A DNA stretch of 64,000 nt from contig JAEWDK010000001.1 in NCBI GenBank assembly GCA_023390175.1, positions 26,665 through 90,664 on the forward strand, given 5' to 3'. Shown here piece by piece: positions 36,190-44,152 of this stretch (its first letter is position 1; each line of letters opens with the position of its first letter). The stretch is from Bacillota bacterium. Its GTDB lineage: Bacteria; Bacillota; Clostridia; Oscillospirales; Acutalibacteraceae. The notes under the pieces are model-generated. The model was not told the DNA's origin. It did not search any database and saw only the letters and a list, made by a program, of their open reading frames with translations. The position numbers and the translations under genes were made by a program.

Positions 36190-37077
36190 TTAATAATTCA
36201 CCCATTTTTTCTGCCCGTGCCACTCTACCATGGTAATGGCAAACAAAATAATAAATAAAATCCACGACATTGCCGACGCGTACCCCATGCGGTAAAATGT
36301 GAATGCCGAGGTGTAAATGTAATACACGAGCACATGCGTCGAGGTTCCCGGGCCGCCCCTTGTCATGATTTGAATCGGTGCAAACACCTGGAACGATGTG
36401 ATAAACGTGGTAATCATCAAAAAGAAGGTAGTCGGCGACAAAAACGGAACCGTAAGCTGGAAAAACTTGCGAACCTCACTGGCTCCGTCCACATCGGCCG
36501 CTTCGTACACGTCTTTGGGCAGGCTTTGAATCGCCGAGGTATAAATCATGACGGAGTATCCCACGTTGGACCATATTGTCATCAGCATAATAGCCGGCAG
36601 CGCCCAGCTGCTGTCACCAAGCCATTGCGGCGGATTTTGCACACCGAACAGCTTAATAAGCTGTGTAAAGGGCCCCCAAGGGGAATACATCATTACCCAC
36701 ACGATGGCGACTGCCACCACGTTGGAGATATAGGGCATAAACATAGCCAAACGGATTGGCAGCTTGCCAAAACAAAATTTATCAATAACTACCGCAATCA
36801 CCAAAGCCAAAGCAATTGTAACGGGAACCACCACAATTGCAAAAACAATCGTATTAATCAGTGAAGCGGTAAACCATTCGTCTTTCCACATTTCAGCAAA
36901 ATTCTGAATCCCGATAAAATTCCAGTTTCCAAAACCTTTTGTATAATCCCAGTCTGTAAAACTGATAACGAGGGAAAACACCATAGGGAACAATGTAAAC
37001 AAAACAACGCCAATGATATTCGGCAAAATAAAAGTGTAGCCGGTTATGTCGGTTTTAAGCTGTTTGCTCAGTTTCAT
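36190..37077 (-). CDS. ABC sugar permease, MalF type
   Basis: Inner-membrane permease, 295 residues from ATG 37077 (GAGGAGGAG site; the frame extends to 37095). Six predicted membrane segments starting YTFILPNIIGVVLFTLFP, EAA loop YEAADVDGASEV near 195. Second gene of the lacZ/FAD operon; an intercistronic stem-loop separates it from the binding-protein gene. Confidence 0.93.
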   Translation of the reverse strand: MKLSKQLKTDITGYTFILPNIIGVVLFTLFPMVFSLVISFTDWDYTKGFGNWNFIGIQNFAEMWKDEWFTASLINTIVFAIVVVPVTIALALVIAVVIDKFCFGKLPIRLAMFMPYISNVVAVAIVWVMMYSPWGPFTQLIKLFGVQNPPQWLGDSSWALPAIMLMTIWSNVGYSVMIYTSAIQSLPKDVYEAADVDGASEVRKFFQLTVPFLSPTTFFLMITTFITSFQVFAPIQIMTRGGPGTSTHVLVYYIYTSAFTFYRMGYASAMSWILFIILFAITMVEWHGQKKWVNY

Positions 37078-37111
37078 TTGTTCTCCTCCTCTCAATAAAA
37101 TAGTTCTTTTT

Positions 37112-37147
37112 AAAGCAGAGGGGGAAGAATGCTCTTCCCCCCGCTTT
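37112..37147 (-). terminator. Intercistronic stem-loop between binding-protein and permease genes
   Basis: On the minus strand AAAGC plus a G-rich arm (GGGGGGAAGA) pairs with TCTTCCCCC and TGCTTT around a GCAT loop, with a small internal mismatch. It starts a few bases after the binding-protein stop. The T-poor downstream side suggests partial termination or protection of the upstream message. Confidence 0.65.
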
Positions 37148-37160
37148 TTTATTCGCTTGT

Positions 37161-38543
37161 TTAACCCGCTTTTTGGAGCTGTTCATTGGCGCGTTTCTGC
37201 GCGTTGTCAAGCCCTTCCTGAACGGTCTTTTTGCCCGTATAAATGTTTTCAAGCTCTTCCGTAAGAATCTTATTGATTTCGGGCAGCTTTGTAGTAACCG
37301 AAGGGACTGCGTAATTTGTCACAGGAGTAATCAGGATTTTTTGGGTGGACTGTGCGTCAAACAGCTTTTCCGCGCCGGAAAGGAACGCTTTTGTCACGTC
37401 ATCTGTCTTGTAGGTATTCGCGGCAGGTACACGTCCGCCCGAAACAACGGGAAGCATGCCTTCGGTTGCGTACCATTTCAGATAGGTCCAGGCTGCGTCA
37501 ATATTTTGGGATTTCGGATTAATGCAAAGGTGGTCGCCGTATCCGCCCTGTGTGAATTGGCGTTTTCCTTTTTCCACAACCGGGTAAGGCGCGAACGCAG
37601 TAACGAAGTCGTGGGGATACTGTGCCGTATCCTTAATGCTTCTTACCATCCATGGGCCGACCGTCATCGCGCACTTTCCGGCCAGGAACATTCCTTCCTG
37701 CGAAAGCTTCTGCGTTACGCTGTCCGTGTGTGTTGGGGAGGATTTATCCACATTCATCATATTGTTAAGCAGTTCAATGCTCTTCACATTTACCGGATCC
37801 GTGATGTTTGCTTCTTTGCCGCCTGCTTTGTAGAGCGGGTCCCCGCCCAAGGTTTGCACGGAAAGATAATTAAAGGGGTACAGCATATCCTGCTGTGAAT
37901 TCCAGAACATGCCGTAAACTTTATTCTGACCTTCCCCCTGAGTTAACTTTTTCGCGATTTCCCTGAATTCGTCAAAGGTCCACTCGGTGGGTACCTGAAT
38001 ACCGGCTTTGTCGAACATGGTCTTGTTGATGACGATTCCGTACTGGTCCAGCTTTGTGGGAATGGAGTACGGCTTTCCGTTAATGTAATAGGATTTGGCC
38101 ATTTCACCGAAGATGCCGGTCACGTCAAATTTATCCTTCGCAATAAGCTCGGACAAGTCAAGGGCCATGTTTCCGGATGCTCTTTTTTGCAGAAGAGCAG
38201 GTGTGTATGTCATGTATAAATCCACATCGCTGCCGGCCATAAGGCTGGTTTCCAGCTTTAAATTTCCCGTGTCGTCATTTACAAATCTTTCGTACTCGGC
38301 CTGAATCCCTTTGTCCTTAAATGCTTCGTTGAATGCATCGATGGACTTTTGCGGTCCCGATTCTGGCGGCACACCGCCCCAGATACGAAGCGTAACGGAT
38401 TTTCCCGATTTTGGGGACGCAGCGCCGGCTGAGTTTTTGGCCGTACCGTCCGTGCTGCCGGCAGTGCTTCCGCTGCAGCCGGCAAATATTGAAGCCATCA
38501 TGGCGCCTGCCAGTACAATGCTCGCGATTTTTTTCAATTTCAT
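37161..38543 (-). CDS. ABC sugar-binding lipoprotein (CUT1)
   Basis: 460-residue extracellular binding lipoprotein with signal peptide and lipobox FAGC near residue 22, then a Ser/Gly/Ala linker. SBP_bac_1 features: VTLRIWGGVPPESGPQKSIDAF, ASLMAGSDVDLYMTYTP-like segment, and the late AWTYLKWYATEGMLPVVSGGRVPA. ATG 38543 has GAGGAGGA. First gene of the importer/FAD/lacZ operon. Its -10 box (38605-38610) overlaps the T run of the upstream regulator terminator. Probably controlled by the two-component system directly upstream. Confidence 0.92.
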   Translation of the reverse strand: MKLKKIASIVLAGAMMASIFAGCSGSTAGSTDGTAKNSAGAASPKSGKSVTLRIWGGVPPESGPQKSIDAFNEAFKDKGIQAEYERFVNDDTGNLKLETSLMAGSDVDLYMTYTPALLQKRASGNMALDLSELIAKDKFDVTGIFGEMAKSYYINGKPYSIPTKLDQYGIVINKTMFDKAGIQVPTEWTFDEFREIAKKLTQGEGQNKVYGMFWNSQQDMLYPFNYLSVQTLGGDPLYKAGGKEANITDPVNVKSIELLNNMMNVDKSSPTHTDSVTQKLSQEGMFLAGKCAMTVGPWMVRSIKDTAQYPHDFVTAFAPYPVVEKGKRQFTQGGYGDHLCINPKSQNIDAAWTYLKWYATEGMLPVVSGGRVPAANTYKTDDVTKAFLSGAEKLFDAQSTQKILITPVTNYAVPSVTTKLPEINKILTEELENIYTGKKTVQEGLDNAQKRANEQLQKAG

Positions 38544-38604
38544 AAATATCCTCCTCATTATTTGATTTTGCTGTTCAAATCTTCATACCTTTTCTCTGCT
38601 TCTC

Positions 38605-38610
38605 ATTATA
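38605..38610 (-). promoter_or_regulatory. Probable -10 box of the binding-protein/FAD/lacZ operon
   Basis: A consensus TATAAT on the minus strand, with only TTCCAT 17 bases upstream as -35. The poor -35 fits an operon activated by the adjacent AraC-type response regulator. Confidence 0.5.
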
Positions 38611-38647
38611 AAAGAAAAAGCAGATGGATGGAATCATCCATTCTGCT
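38610..38647 (-). terminator. Terminator of the kinase/response-regulator operon
   Basis: On the minus strand an AGCAGAATGGATG/CATCCATCTGCT hairpin with a short loop is followed by TTTTTCTTTT. It lies about 98 bases after the response-regulator stop and immediately before the next operon's -10 box. Confidence 0.85.
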
Positions 38648-38744
38648 CTTGTTCTTTTTTAAACAGTTATGTTCCGCTCAACTTTGGCGCCCGATATAAT
38701 CCGCTAAAAAAAGTCTATCACTATTCTGCTTTTTCCTTAAATAT

Positions 38745-40355
38745 TCAGCTTCGGTACTCATTGGGGGATTTCCCCGTAACTTTTTTAAACAGTATGCTAA
38801 AATAATTTGCATTATCAATTCCCACTTCAAGTGCGATTTCATTGATTTTTTCATCCGTTTCACGCAGCAAGGTTTCCGCACGCTCCACACGTATTTTATT
38901 CACATAATTAACAAAGCTGACCCCTGTTTCGTTTTTAAACAGATGAGAAAAATAGCTTTCACTCATATTCACCAGTTTTGCAGCAGACTGTACACTTAAA
39001 TCCCCGTTCAGGTTCTGCCGTACATACTGCTTGACCTCGCTGATCTCTCTTCTGCTTTTCACCTGAGTACAGTCCTCAAGCTGCCCGCGGTACTGCCCCA
39101 GAATGCTGCCGAAGCTTTCCTCCACACAGCAAATCGTGTCATACCCCGTGACGGCTTCGTATAAGGTCAAACTGTTTTCATCCCGCAGATTGTCGAAGTC
39201 AACCTGATATTTTAAGGCGTGTTTTCGAAAACGATGATACAGCTCCAACAGTTCAATTCGAATCTTTTCCGAATTTTGTGCACTTTCCGTTCGGCAAAAG
39301 CCGAAAAACTTTTTTAAATATTCCTGTATCTTTTCAAAATTCCCACCCCACAGCAATTCCTCCAGCTGTGACGGCTTCAGATAATCCGGCAGGGAAAACC
39401 CGCCGTGCCCGGCGTCCGTACTGTTGTATCGATACAACGCCCCTCCGCCTGACAAAAAACGCTCCGAAAGCGCCTGCAGGCTTTGGTTTACCGCAGCCTT
39501 AATCTGATTGATGCCGCAAAAGGACGCGCTGAGGGAAGCGGACACCTCTACGCCGAGATAACGCTTAACATATTCGACAATGGTATCCACATCTTTTTTT
39601 AATTCTGCGCACAGTTGGCCGTAGCTTTCCCCTGCCCCTAAATTGATCAAAACAATTAAATCGCCCCGGTCATAGTTGTAGGTTTCGGCCTCCCGTTTTT
39701 CGTTGATGACCTCGTGCACAATATTTTCAATTGAAAATTTAAGAAGCTGGATTTCCGGCAATGTTCCATTTTTTTGCCTGGCATAAAAATTATCAATACT
39801 GATATAAAGCGATACATAGTCCCGGTTGAAATCCGTTTTCAGATTCAACGAAGTAAACTCCTCCATCAGTTCCGACTCTTTTAAATAACTCTGCTGAATC
39901 GCCGTTTTAATCAGCCTGTTTTTTATTGCCGAAATATTTTTCAGCAAAATTACGCCGGCATCCTTTTCCGCCGGAGCTGATTCCAACGATTTGCTGACTT
40001 CATTTAAAACAGCCAGCATATCCTCCGGCTTGGCTGTAAGTTTAAAAATATAGTCCGCAGCACCCAGCTTCATAGCCTTTCTCACATTATCAAAATCATT
40101 GTAGCTGCTGAGTACAATAAATTTTATTTTTGGATACTGCGTTTTACACTGTGAAATCAACTCAAACCCGTCCATTTTGTCCATCATCAAATCAGTTAAA
40201 ACCAAATCGGGGCGGTACTGATCTATTTTCTCCAGTGCATCCCTGCCGTTGGCCGCCTCACACACCACGCTGTACCCGTATTCTTCCCAGTTTAAAATCG
40301 ATTTAATGCCAACACGCACCAAAATTTCATCGTCAACGATCATGACCTTCTTCAA
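38745..40355 (-). CDS. YesN-like response regulator (REC, middle region, AraC HTH)
   Basis: 536 residues: receiver domain 1-120 with DDE (8-10) and phosphoacceptor D55 (LVLTDLMMDKMDGFE), a middle region about 130-420 of unknown fold, and an AraC double helix-turn-helix (GDLSVQSAAKLVNMSESYFSHLFK and INEIALEVGIDNANYFSILFKK). TTG start overlapping the kinase gene by 23 bases, so translation is coupled. It sits directly upstream of, and in the same direction as, the binding-protein operon it probably activates. Confidence 0.93.
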   Translation of the reverse strand: MKKVMIVDDEILVRVGIKSILNWEEYGYSVVCEAANGRDALEKIDQYRPDLVLTDLMMDKMDGFELISQCKTQYPKIKFIVLSSYNDFDNVRKAMKLGAADYIFKLTAKPEDMLAVLNEVSKSLESAPAEKDAGVILLKNISAIKNRLIKTAIQQSYLKESELMEEFTSLNLKTDFNRDYVSLYISIDNFYARQKNGTLPEIQLLKFSIENIVHEVINEKREAETYNYDRGDLIVLINLGAGESYGQLCAELKKDVDTIVEYVKRYLGVEVSASLSASFCGINQIKAAVNQSLQALSERFLSGGGALYRYNSTDAGHGGFSLPDYLKPSQLEELLWGGNFEKIQEYLKKFFGFCRTESAQNSEKIRIELLELYHRFRKHALKYQVDFDNLRDENSLTLYEAVTGYDTICCVEESFGSILGQYRGQLEDCTQVKSRREISEVKQYVRQNLNGDLSVQSAAKLVNMSESYFSHLFKNETGVSFVNYVNKIRVERAETLLRETDEKINEIALEVGIDNANYFSILFKKVTGKSPNEYRS

Positions 40356-42171
40356 TCGCGTTTTCGCCCCCTTCTATGACCGGTAAAGTATAGGTAACAA
40401 TCGTCCCTTCCCCCAGCCGGCTTTCTATGTCAATGCCAAACTGTTCCCCGTACGTAACCTGAATCCGCTCATTTACATTTGCGAGCCCAATCCCGGTCAA
40501 CTTCTTTTCATCGCGGGGCAAATCCTTTGACTGACTGAATTGATCGATTACATTGGAAGGAATCCCCTTTCCGTTATCCTTAACATACAGGTTCAGAATA
40601 TCGCCCTCCCGTTTCCCATAAATCCAAATCGTCCCGTTTTCTTCATCGAAGCCATGAATAACCGCATTTTCCACAACCGGCTGCAAAATGAATTTGATGA
40701 CCTGCAGCGGTAAAAGCTCCGGAGCAATTTCTATTTTCACCTCATACCGGTTGCCAAACCGGTTGTTTTGAATAAAAACGTAACTGCGTATGTTGCTAAG
40801 CTCCTCCTCCAACGATACCAGTTCGCCGCCGCGGCTTGTGCTGAACTTCAGCATATTTACAAGTGCGTCAATGCTTTCTACAATATTATCCGCCCTGCGG
40901 ATGATGGCCATCCACCGAATCATGTTTAGGGTGTTAAACAGGAAATGTGGGTTTACCTGCGCACGCAAAGCTTCAAACTGATATTTTTCCCGTACTTCAT
41001 GCTCGTGGTTTAATTTAGAAAACAATTCGCGTATATTATCCGACATCCTGGAAAAAGCACGATTTAAATGACCGATTTCATCCTGCCGTGTCATGTCCAG
41101 TCCCTGAAGTTCCTTATTAATAGAATATACCTTCATTTGGCGCGCCAGAACACGGATAGGCTTTACCAACTTTGCAGAGATAAATCCCATCATAAGGACA
41201 ATCACTACAAAAAATGCCAGCATGCTTAAATTAATTTGCTGTGAGAACTTGTCCATCTGCGCCATAACGCCGCGGTAGTCCGTGTAGTGCATGACCAGCA
41301 GTCGTTTCCCGTTAAAGGTCCACGGTTCTGAAATTGTGTAATAGCTTACCAGATACTGCTTGCCCTGATACTCGTCACGCAGACTTCCGCTTGAGCCGGG
41401 CGGAACCAGTCCGACCTTCTCTTTGACATGTGCATCGGGCAAAGGTTCCTGCTGCTTATTTTTCAATATGATTTCGCCGTCGTTTAGACAAACGTACACA
41501 ATATCGCTTTCGGCATAGGAGTATTGCATTAACAGATCGTTGAACTGACTTTGCCCAATACTGATAATAAGCGTGCCTATGCGGCTGCCTGTTATGCCGT
41601 CGCTTAGCATGGAGCGGGCCAGAGAAATGTATTTTTCTTCTTTTTTATTCGGCTCAATAATATATCCGGGGGCGAACATGCTCCATGTGATATGTCCTTT
41701 TTGCTCAATGCTTTCTTTAACCCAGTTCTGATTTAAAAGAAAAGAATAATCGTTATAATTGATACTCCAATTCGAATAAATATTTCCGTTTGCATCCAAA
41801 AAAGTAATCTTGATATCATCCACTGTAAACAGATTGGTCGCCATCAAATTCTTCACCGCACTGTCAAACGCAACTGTTTTATTATAATAACTGCTTTTAG
41901 GGTCAGACATGACGTTTTCCAGCTTTTCGTTCATCACAATTACAGTGGATATATTCGCCATATTTTGGAGGGACTTATAAATTCCCTGTTCGCTTCTGGC
42001 CATTCCCTGAATGATTTTATTGCTAAGCTCTTCCTGGATATACTGTTCAAAATTCGACTTCATATAACTAAACATACAGAACATCGGAAGGATCAGGCAG
42101 AGGATTAGCAGCAAAAACACCTTGAATGAAAGCTTTGACATATGTTTTTTCACAATTTGAAAAAGATTCAT
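40333..42171 (-). CDS. YesM-like sensor histidine kinase
   Basis: 612-residue membrane sensor from ATG 42171 (GGGAGGA; the longer frame from 42282 has an unlikely leader). Transmembrane helices about 17-36 and 314-334 flank a Cache-like extracellular region; HAMP 335-387 (VKPIRVLARQMK); His_kinase with RAQVNPHFLFNTLN (H409); HATPase_c with PVVENAVIHGF and DNGKGIPSNV. Overlaps its response regulator by 23 bases. Unlike the other YesM pair in the window it has a recognisable HAMP region. Confidence 0.94.
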   Translation of the reverse strand: MNLFQIVKKHMSKLSFKVFLLLILCLILPMFCMFSYMKSNFEQYIQEELSNKIIQGMARSEQGIYKSLQNMANISTVIVMNEKLENVMSDPKSSYYNKTVAFDSAVKNLMATNLFTVDDIKITFLDANGNIYSNWSINYNDYSFLLNQNWVKESIEQKGHITWSMFAPGYIIEPNKKEEKYISLARSMLSDGITGSRIGTLIISIGQSQFNDLLMQYSYAESDIVYVCLNDGEIILKNKQQEPLPDAHVKEKVGLVPPGSSGSLRDEYQGKQYLVSYYTISEPWTFNGKRLLVMHYTDYRGVMAQMDKFSQQINLSMLAFFVVIVLMMGFISAKLVKPIRVLARQMKVYSINKELQGLDMTRQDEIGHLNRAFSRMSDNIRELFSKLNHEHEVREKYQFEALRAQVNPHFLFNTLNMIRWMAIIRRADNIVESIDALVNMLKFSTSRGGELVSLEEELSNIRSYVFIQNNRFGNRYEVKIEIAPELLPLQVIKFILQPVVENAVIHGFDEENGTIWIYGKREGDILNLYVKDNGKGIPSNVIDQFSQSKDLPRDEKKLTGIGLANVNERIQVTYGEQFGIDIESRLGEGTIVTYTLPVIEGGENAIEEGHDR

Positions 42172-42315
42172 TCTTATTTCCTCCCGTTTTTGCAGTTTAA
42201 AAATACTTTTTATATAAACTTTATCACAATGTGTAGAAAATTTATAGTATAATTTAAAAATATAGATCCGGGGCAAGAGCATAATTTTGCATTATTAATT
42301 GCTATATTAAAATAA

Positions 42316-42359
42316 AAGTCCGGTACGGCAGTCAAATTTTCAACTGCTGTATCGGGCTT
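42316..42359 (+). other. 17-bp hairpin with G-U pairs in the leader of the VOC gene
   Basis: The arms 42316-42332 and 42343-42359 pair completely over 17 positions if three G-U wobbles are allowed on plus-strand RNA. On the minus strand the same positions would be A-C mismatches, so the structure is designed for, or conserved in, plus-strand RNA. The loop is CAAATTTTCA. It lies about 80 bases before the VOC gene and could be a terminator for upstream transcription or a leader element. Confidence 0.5.
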
Positions 42360-42437
42360 ACCTCTGCCCAATGACGGTTGACAAAGGCCATTCCACATAT
42401 TACGATATAGACAAAATAATTTAATGGGGTGTTTCTT

Positions 42438-42812
42438 ATGATTACGGGTATTTGCTTGGGTAACGTTGCAATTGACTGCAAAAACGCGCAAAAGCTTCAG
42501 GATTTTTACGCTGGGCTCCTCGGTTGGGAAAAGTGCGAAATGTACGGCTGTCCTGCCGTGCGCAGCCAAAGCGGCATCATGTTCTTGTTTATGCCTGCAG
42601 ATGATTTTGATTATATACGTCCTGTGTGGCCGGAACAATCCGGAAATCAGCAAAAACAAATGCACTTCGATTTTCAGGTTGATGATTTGCCGACCGCTGT
42701 TACACAAGCGGAGGCTGTCGGCGCAGTCAAAGCGAAAAATCAGTATGGCGGCAACGATTGGGTTACAATGTTTGACCCGGAAGGCCATCCTTTTTGTCTG
42801 TGCGCAAAATAA
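42438..42812 (+). CDS. VOC/glyoxalase-fold protein
   Basis: 124-residue single-domain vicinal-oxygen-chelate protein of the Glyoxalase_6-like type: GNVAIDCKNAQKLQDFYAGLLGW at the start, PVWPEQSGNQQKQMHFDFQV in the middle and MFDPEGHPFCLC at the end. It belongs to the same subfamily as the gene at 48566-48979, sharing the PVWPE, QQ-M-H-D and FDP-GHPFCLC segments. Function unknown; such proteins include metal-dependent lyases and antibiotic-resistance proteins. GTG at 42429 is an alternative start, but ATG 42438 has GGGGTG at better distance. Confidence 0.85.
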   Translation: MITGICLGNVAIDCKNAQKLQDFYAGLLGWEKCEMYGCPAVRSQSGIMFLFMPADDFDYIRPVWPEQSGNQQKQMHFDFQVDDLPTAVTQAEAVGAVKAKNQYGGNDWVTMFDPEGHPFCLCAK

Positions 42813-43148
42813 CCGTTACACCTTCCCGCCTCGATTCAGCCAAAATAACGACGGCTGTCACCGATGCTGGTTGCTATCCTTTGGCTTTTGGGGCAGCTTC
42901 ACGATCACATCGCTCATCATAAGTAATTGCAGCGTACTCTGAGCATAGCGTTTTGGAAAAACGATTTATACTCGTTTGATGTCCGTCCTGTCTTACTCTC
43001 ACCAATGATATACGCTGGGCGTTTTTCTGTTTCTTCAATTTACCAATCTGCAATCTTAATCTGTTATGATTGCCGAGTGCTTAGCGGGCGTATCTTTCAC
43101 ACCAATGCCCGCCTTCTCACGTATGATATACACGAGGGGGGCATTACT
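42813..43148. other. 336-base gap before the GT2 gene; no gene seen
   Basis: Open frames here are only the out-of-range upstream extension of the GT2 frame. Two imperfect copies of CTCACnnATGATATACnC (about 43008 and 43117) are present, the second running into the GT2 ribosome site; they could be regulatory. No promoter could be assigned with confidence. Confidence 0.4.
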
Positions 43149-43853
43149 GTGATTAGTGTGTTAACGATAACTTACCAGCGAAAAACTTTATTAGAAGAAG
43201 CCATAGAATCTTTTTTGCGTCAGGATTTTTCAGGCGAATCAGAAATGCTTATTATTAACGATTATGCAAATGTAGATTATGAATTTAACCATCCGCGAAT
43301 TCGAATCATTAATCGGAAAGAACGGTTTCCGTCAATCGGGCAAAAACTGAAATACGGATTTTCAGAATGTAAATATGATCATGTCTATCGTCTTGATGAT
43401 GATGATTTATTGGCGCCCTGGGCATTGCGCCATTCATGGGATGACATTACAGCGCATCCCGATTATGAAATATACCGAAGCGACGGTCATTATTTCTTCG
43501 AGCACAATGTAATGAAGGGGATATCCGGAAATGTGAATACCGGAAATATATATACGAAGAAATATCTGTCCCGAATTGAAATACCTGACAGCAGTATTGG
43601 CGAAGACTATGCAATGACCTTTGATTTTAATGCTAAAATTTATACATCCACGCGTGAGCAAAAAACAATGATATACCGTTGGGGCATGAATACTTATCAT
43701 GTTTCCGGAATGGGCAACAAAAGCAATGACATCATAAATCAACAGACAGACCAAATTGTCAATCATGAATGTGCTGAAAAGAATGCAGATTCAGAAAAGG
43801 GTTTCATCGTGCTCAATCCACATTTCCAAAAAGAGTATTTCGAGCTGATTTAA
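43149..43853 (+). CDS. GT2-like glycosyltransferase (GT-A fold)
   Basis: 234-residue protein beginning MISVLTITYQRKTLLEEAI at GTG 43149, which has GAGGGGGG 7 bases upstream; the frame is open further upstream but without family similarity. GT-A features: ITYQRKTLLEEAIESFLRQDF, LIINDYAN (first Asp) and the nucleotide-sugar-binding VYRLDDDDLLAP (DxD near residue 85). Short for GT2, lacking a membrane anchor, so cytoplasmic. Followed by a long hairpin and a GT4 gene, then by the Thr/Ser-rich proteins, which are plausible acceptors. Donor and acceptor cannot be read from sequence. Confidence 0.83.
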   Translation: MISVLTITYQRKTLLEEAIESFLRQDFSGESEMLIINDYANVDYEFNHPRIRIINRKERFPSIGQKLKYGFSECKYDHVYRLDDDDLLAPWALRHSWDDITAHPDYEIYRSDGHYFFEHNVMKGISGNVNTGNIYTKKYLSRIEIPDSSIGEDYAMTFDFNAKIYTSTREQKTMIYRWGMNTYHVSGMGNKSNDIINQQTDQIVNHECAEKNADSEKGFIVLNPHFQKEYFELI

Positions 43854-43904
43854 TTCCATCATCCGATCTTTTATACCCACTCCCTTAAGCAAAGACCTTT
43901 TATT

Positions 43905-43948
43905 GGCGGCCTGTTTCTTCAAGACCTTTCTTGAAGAAACAGGCCGCC
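43905..43948. terminator. 20-bp perfect stem-loop after the GT2 gene
   Basis: The arms 43905-43924 and 43929-43948 are exactly complementary with a CCTT loop. No T run follows on the plus strand. It lies 51 bases after the GT2 stop. The rest of 43854-44152 shows no gene; a CATATACTA element at 44114 precedes the GT4 gene. Confidence 0.7.
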
Positions 43949-44152
43949 AGCACTGTGCCGGAACACGTTTTGATTCTTTTCGAGAGTGACGCCTCATTGT
44001 AACCTTATCTTTATTTGCTTCCCTGAATTTACCTGCTTTCAATTTACAGACAGGCCCCAGACATTCGCTTCAACTGCTTGAAAATTAAATTGTATTATCG
44101 TTAGTTTCTAAATCATATACTAATTAGGCAGAAATGATTTATAAAGTGGGGT

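Noticed and set aside
42927..43148. N-terminal extension of the GT2 frame
   Set aside because: The GT-A fold starts at GTG 43149, which has a very strong ribosome site; the upstream stretch shows no family similarity.
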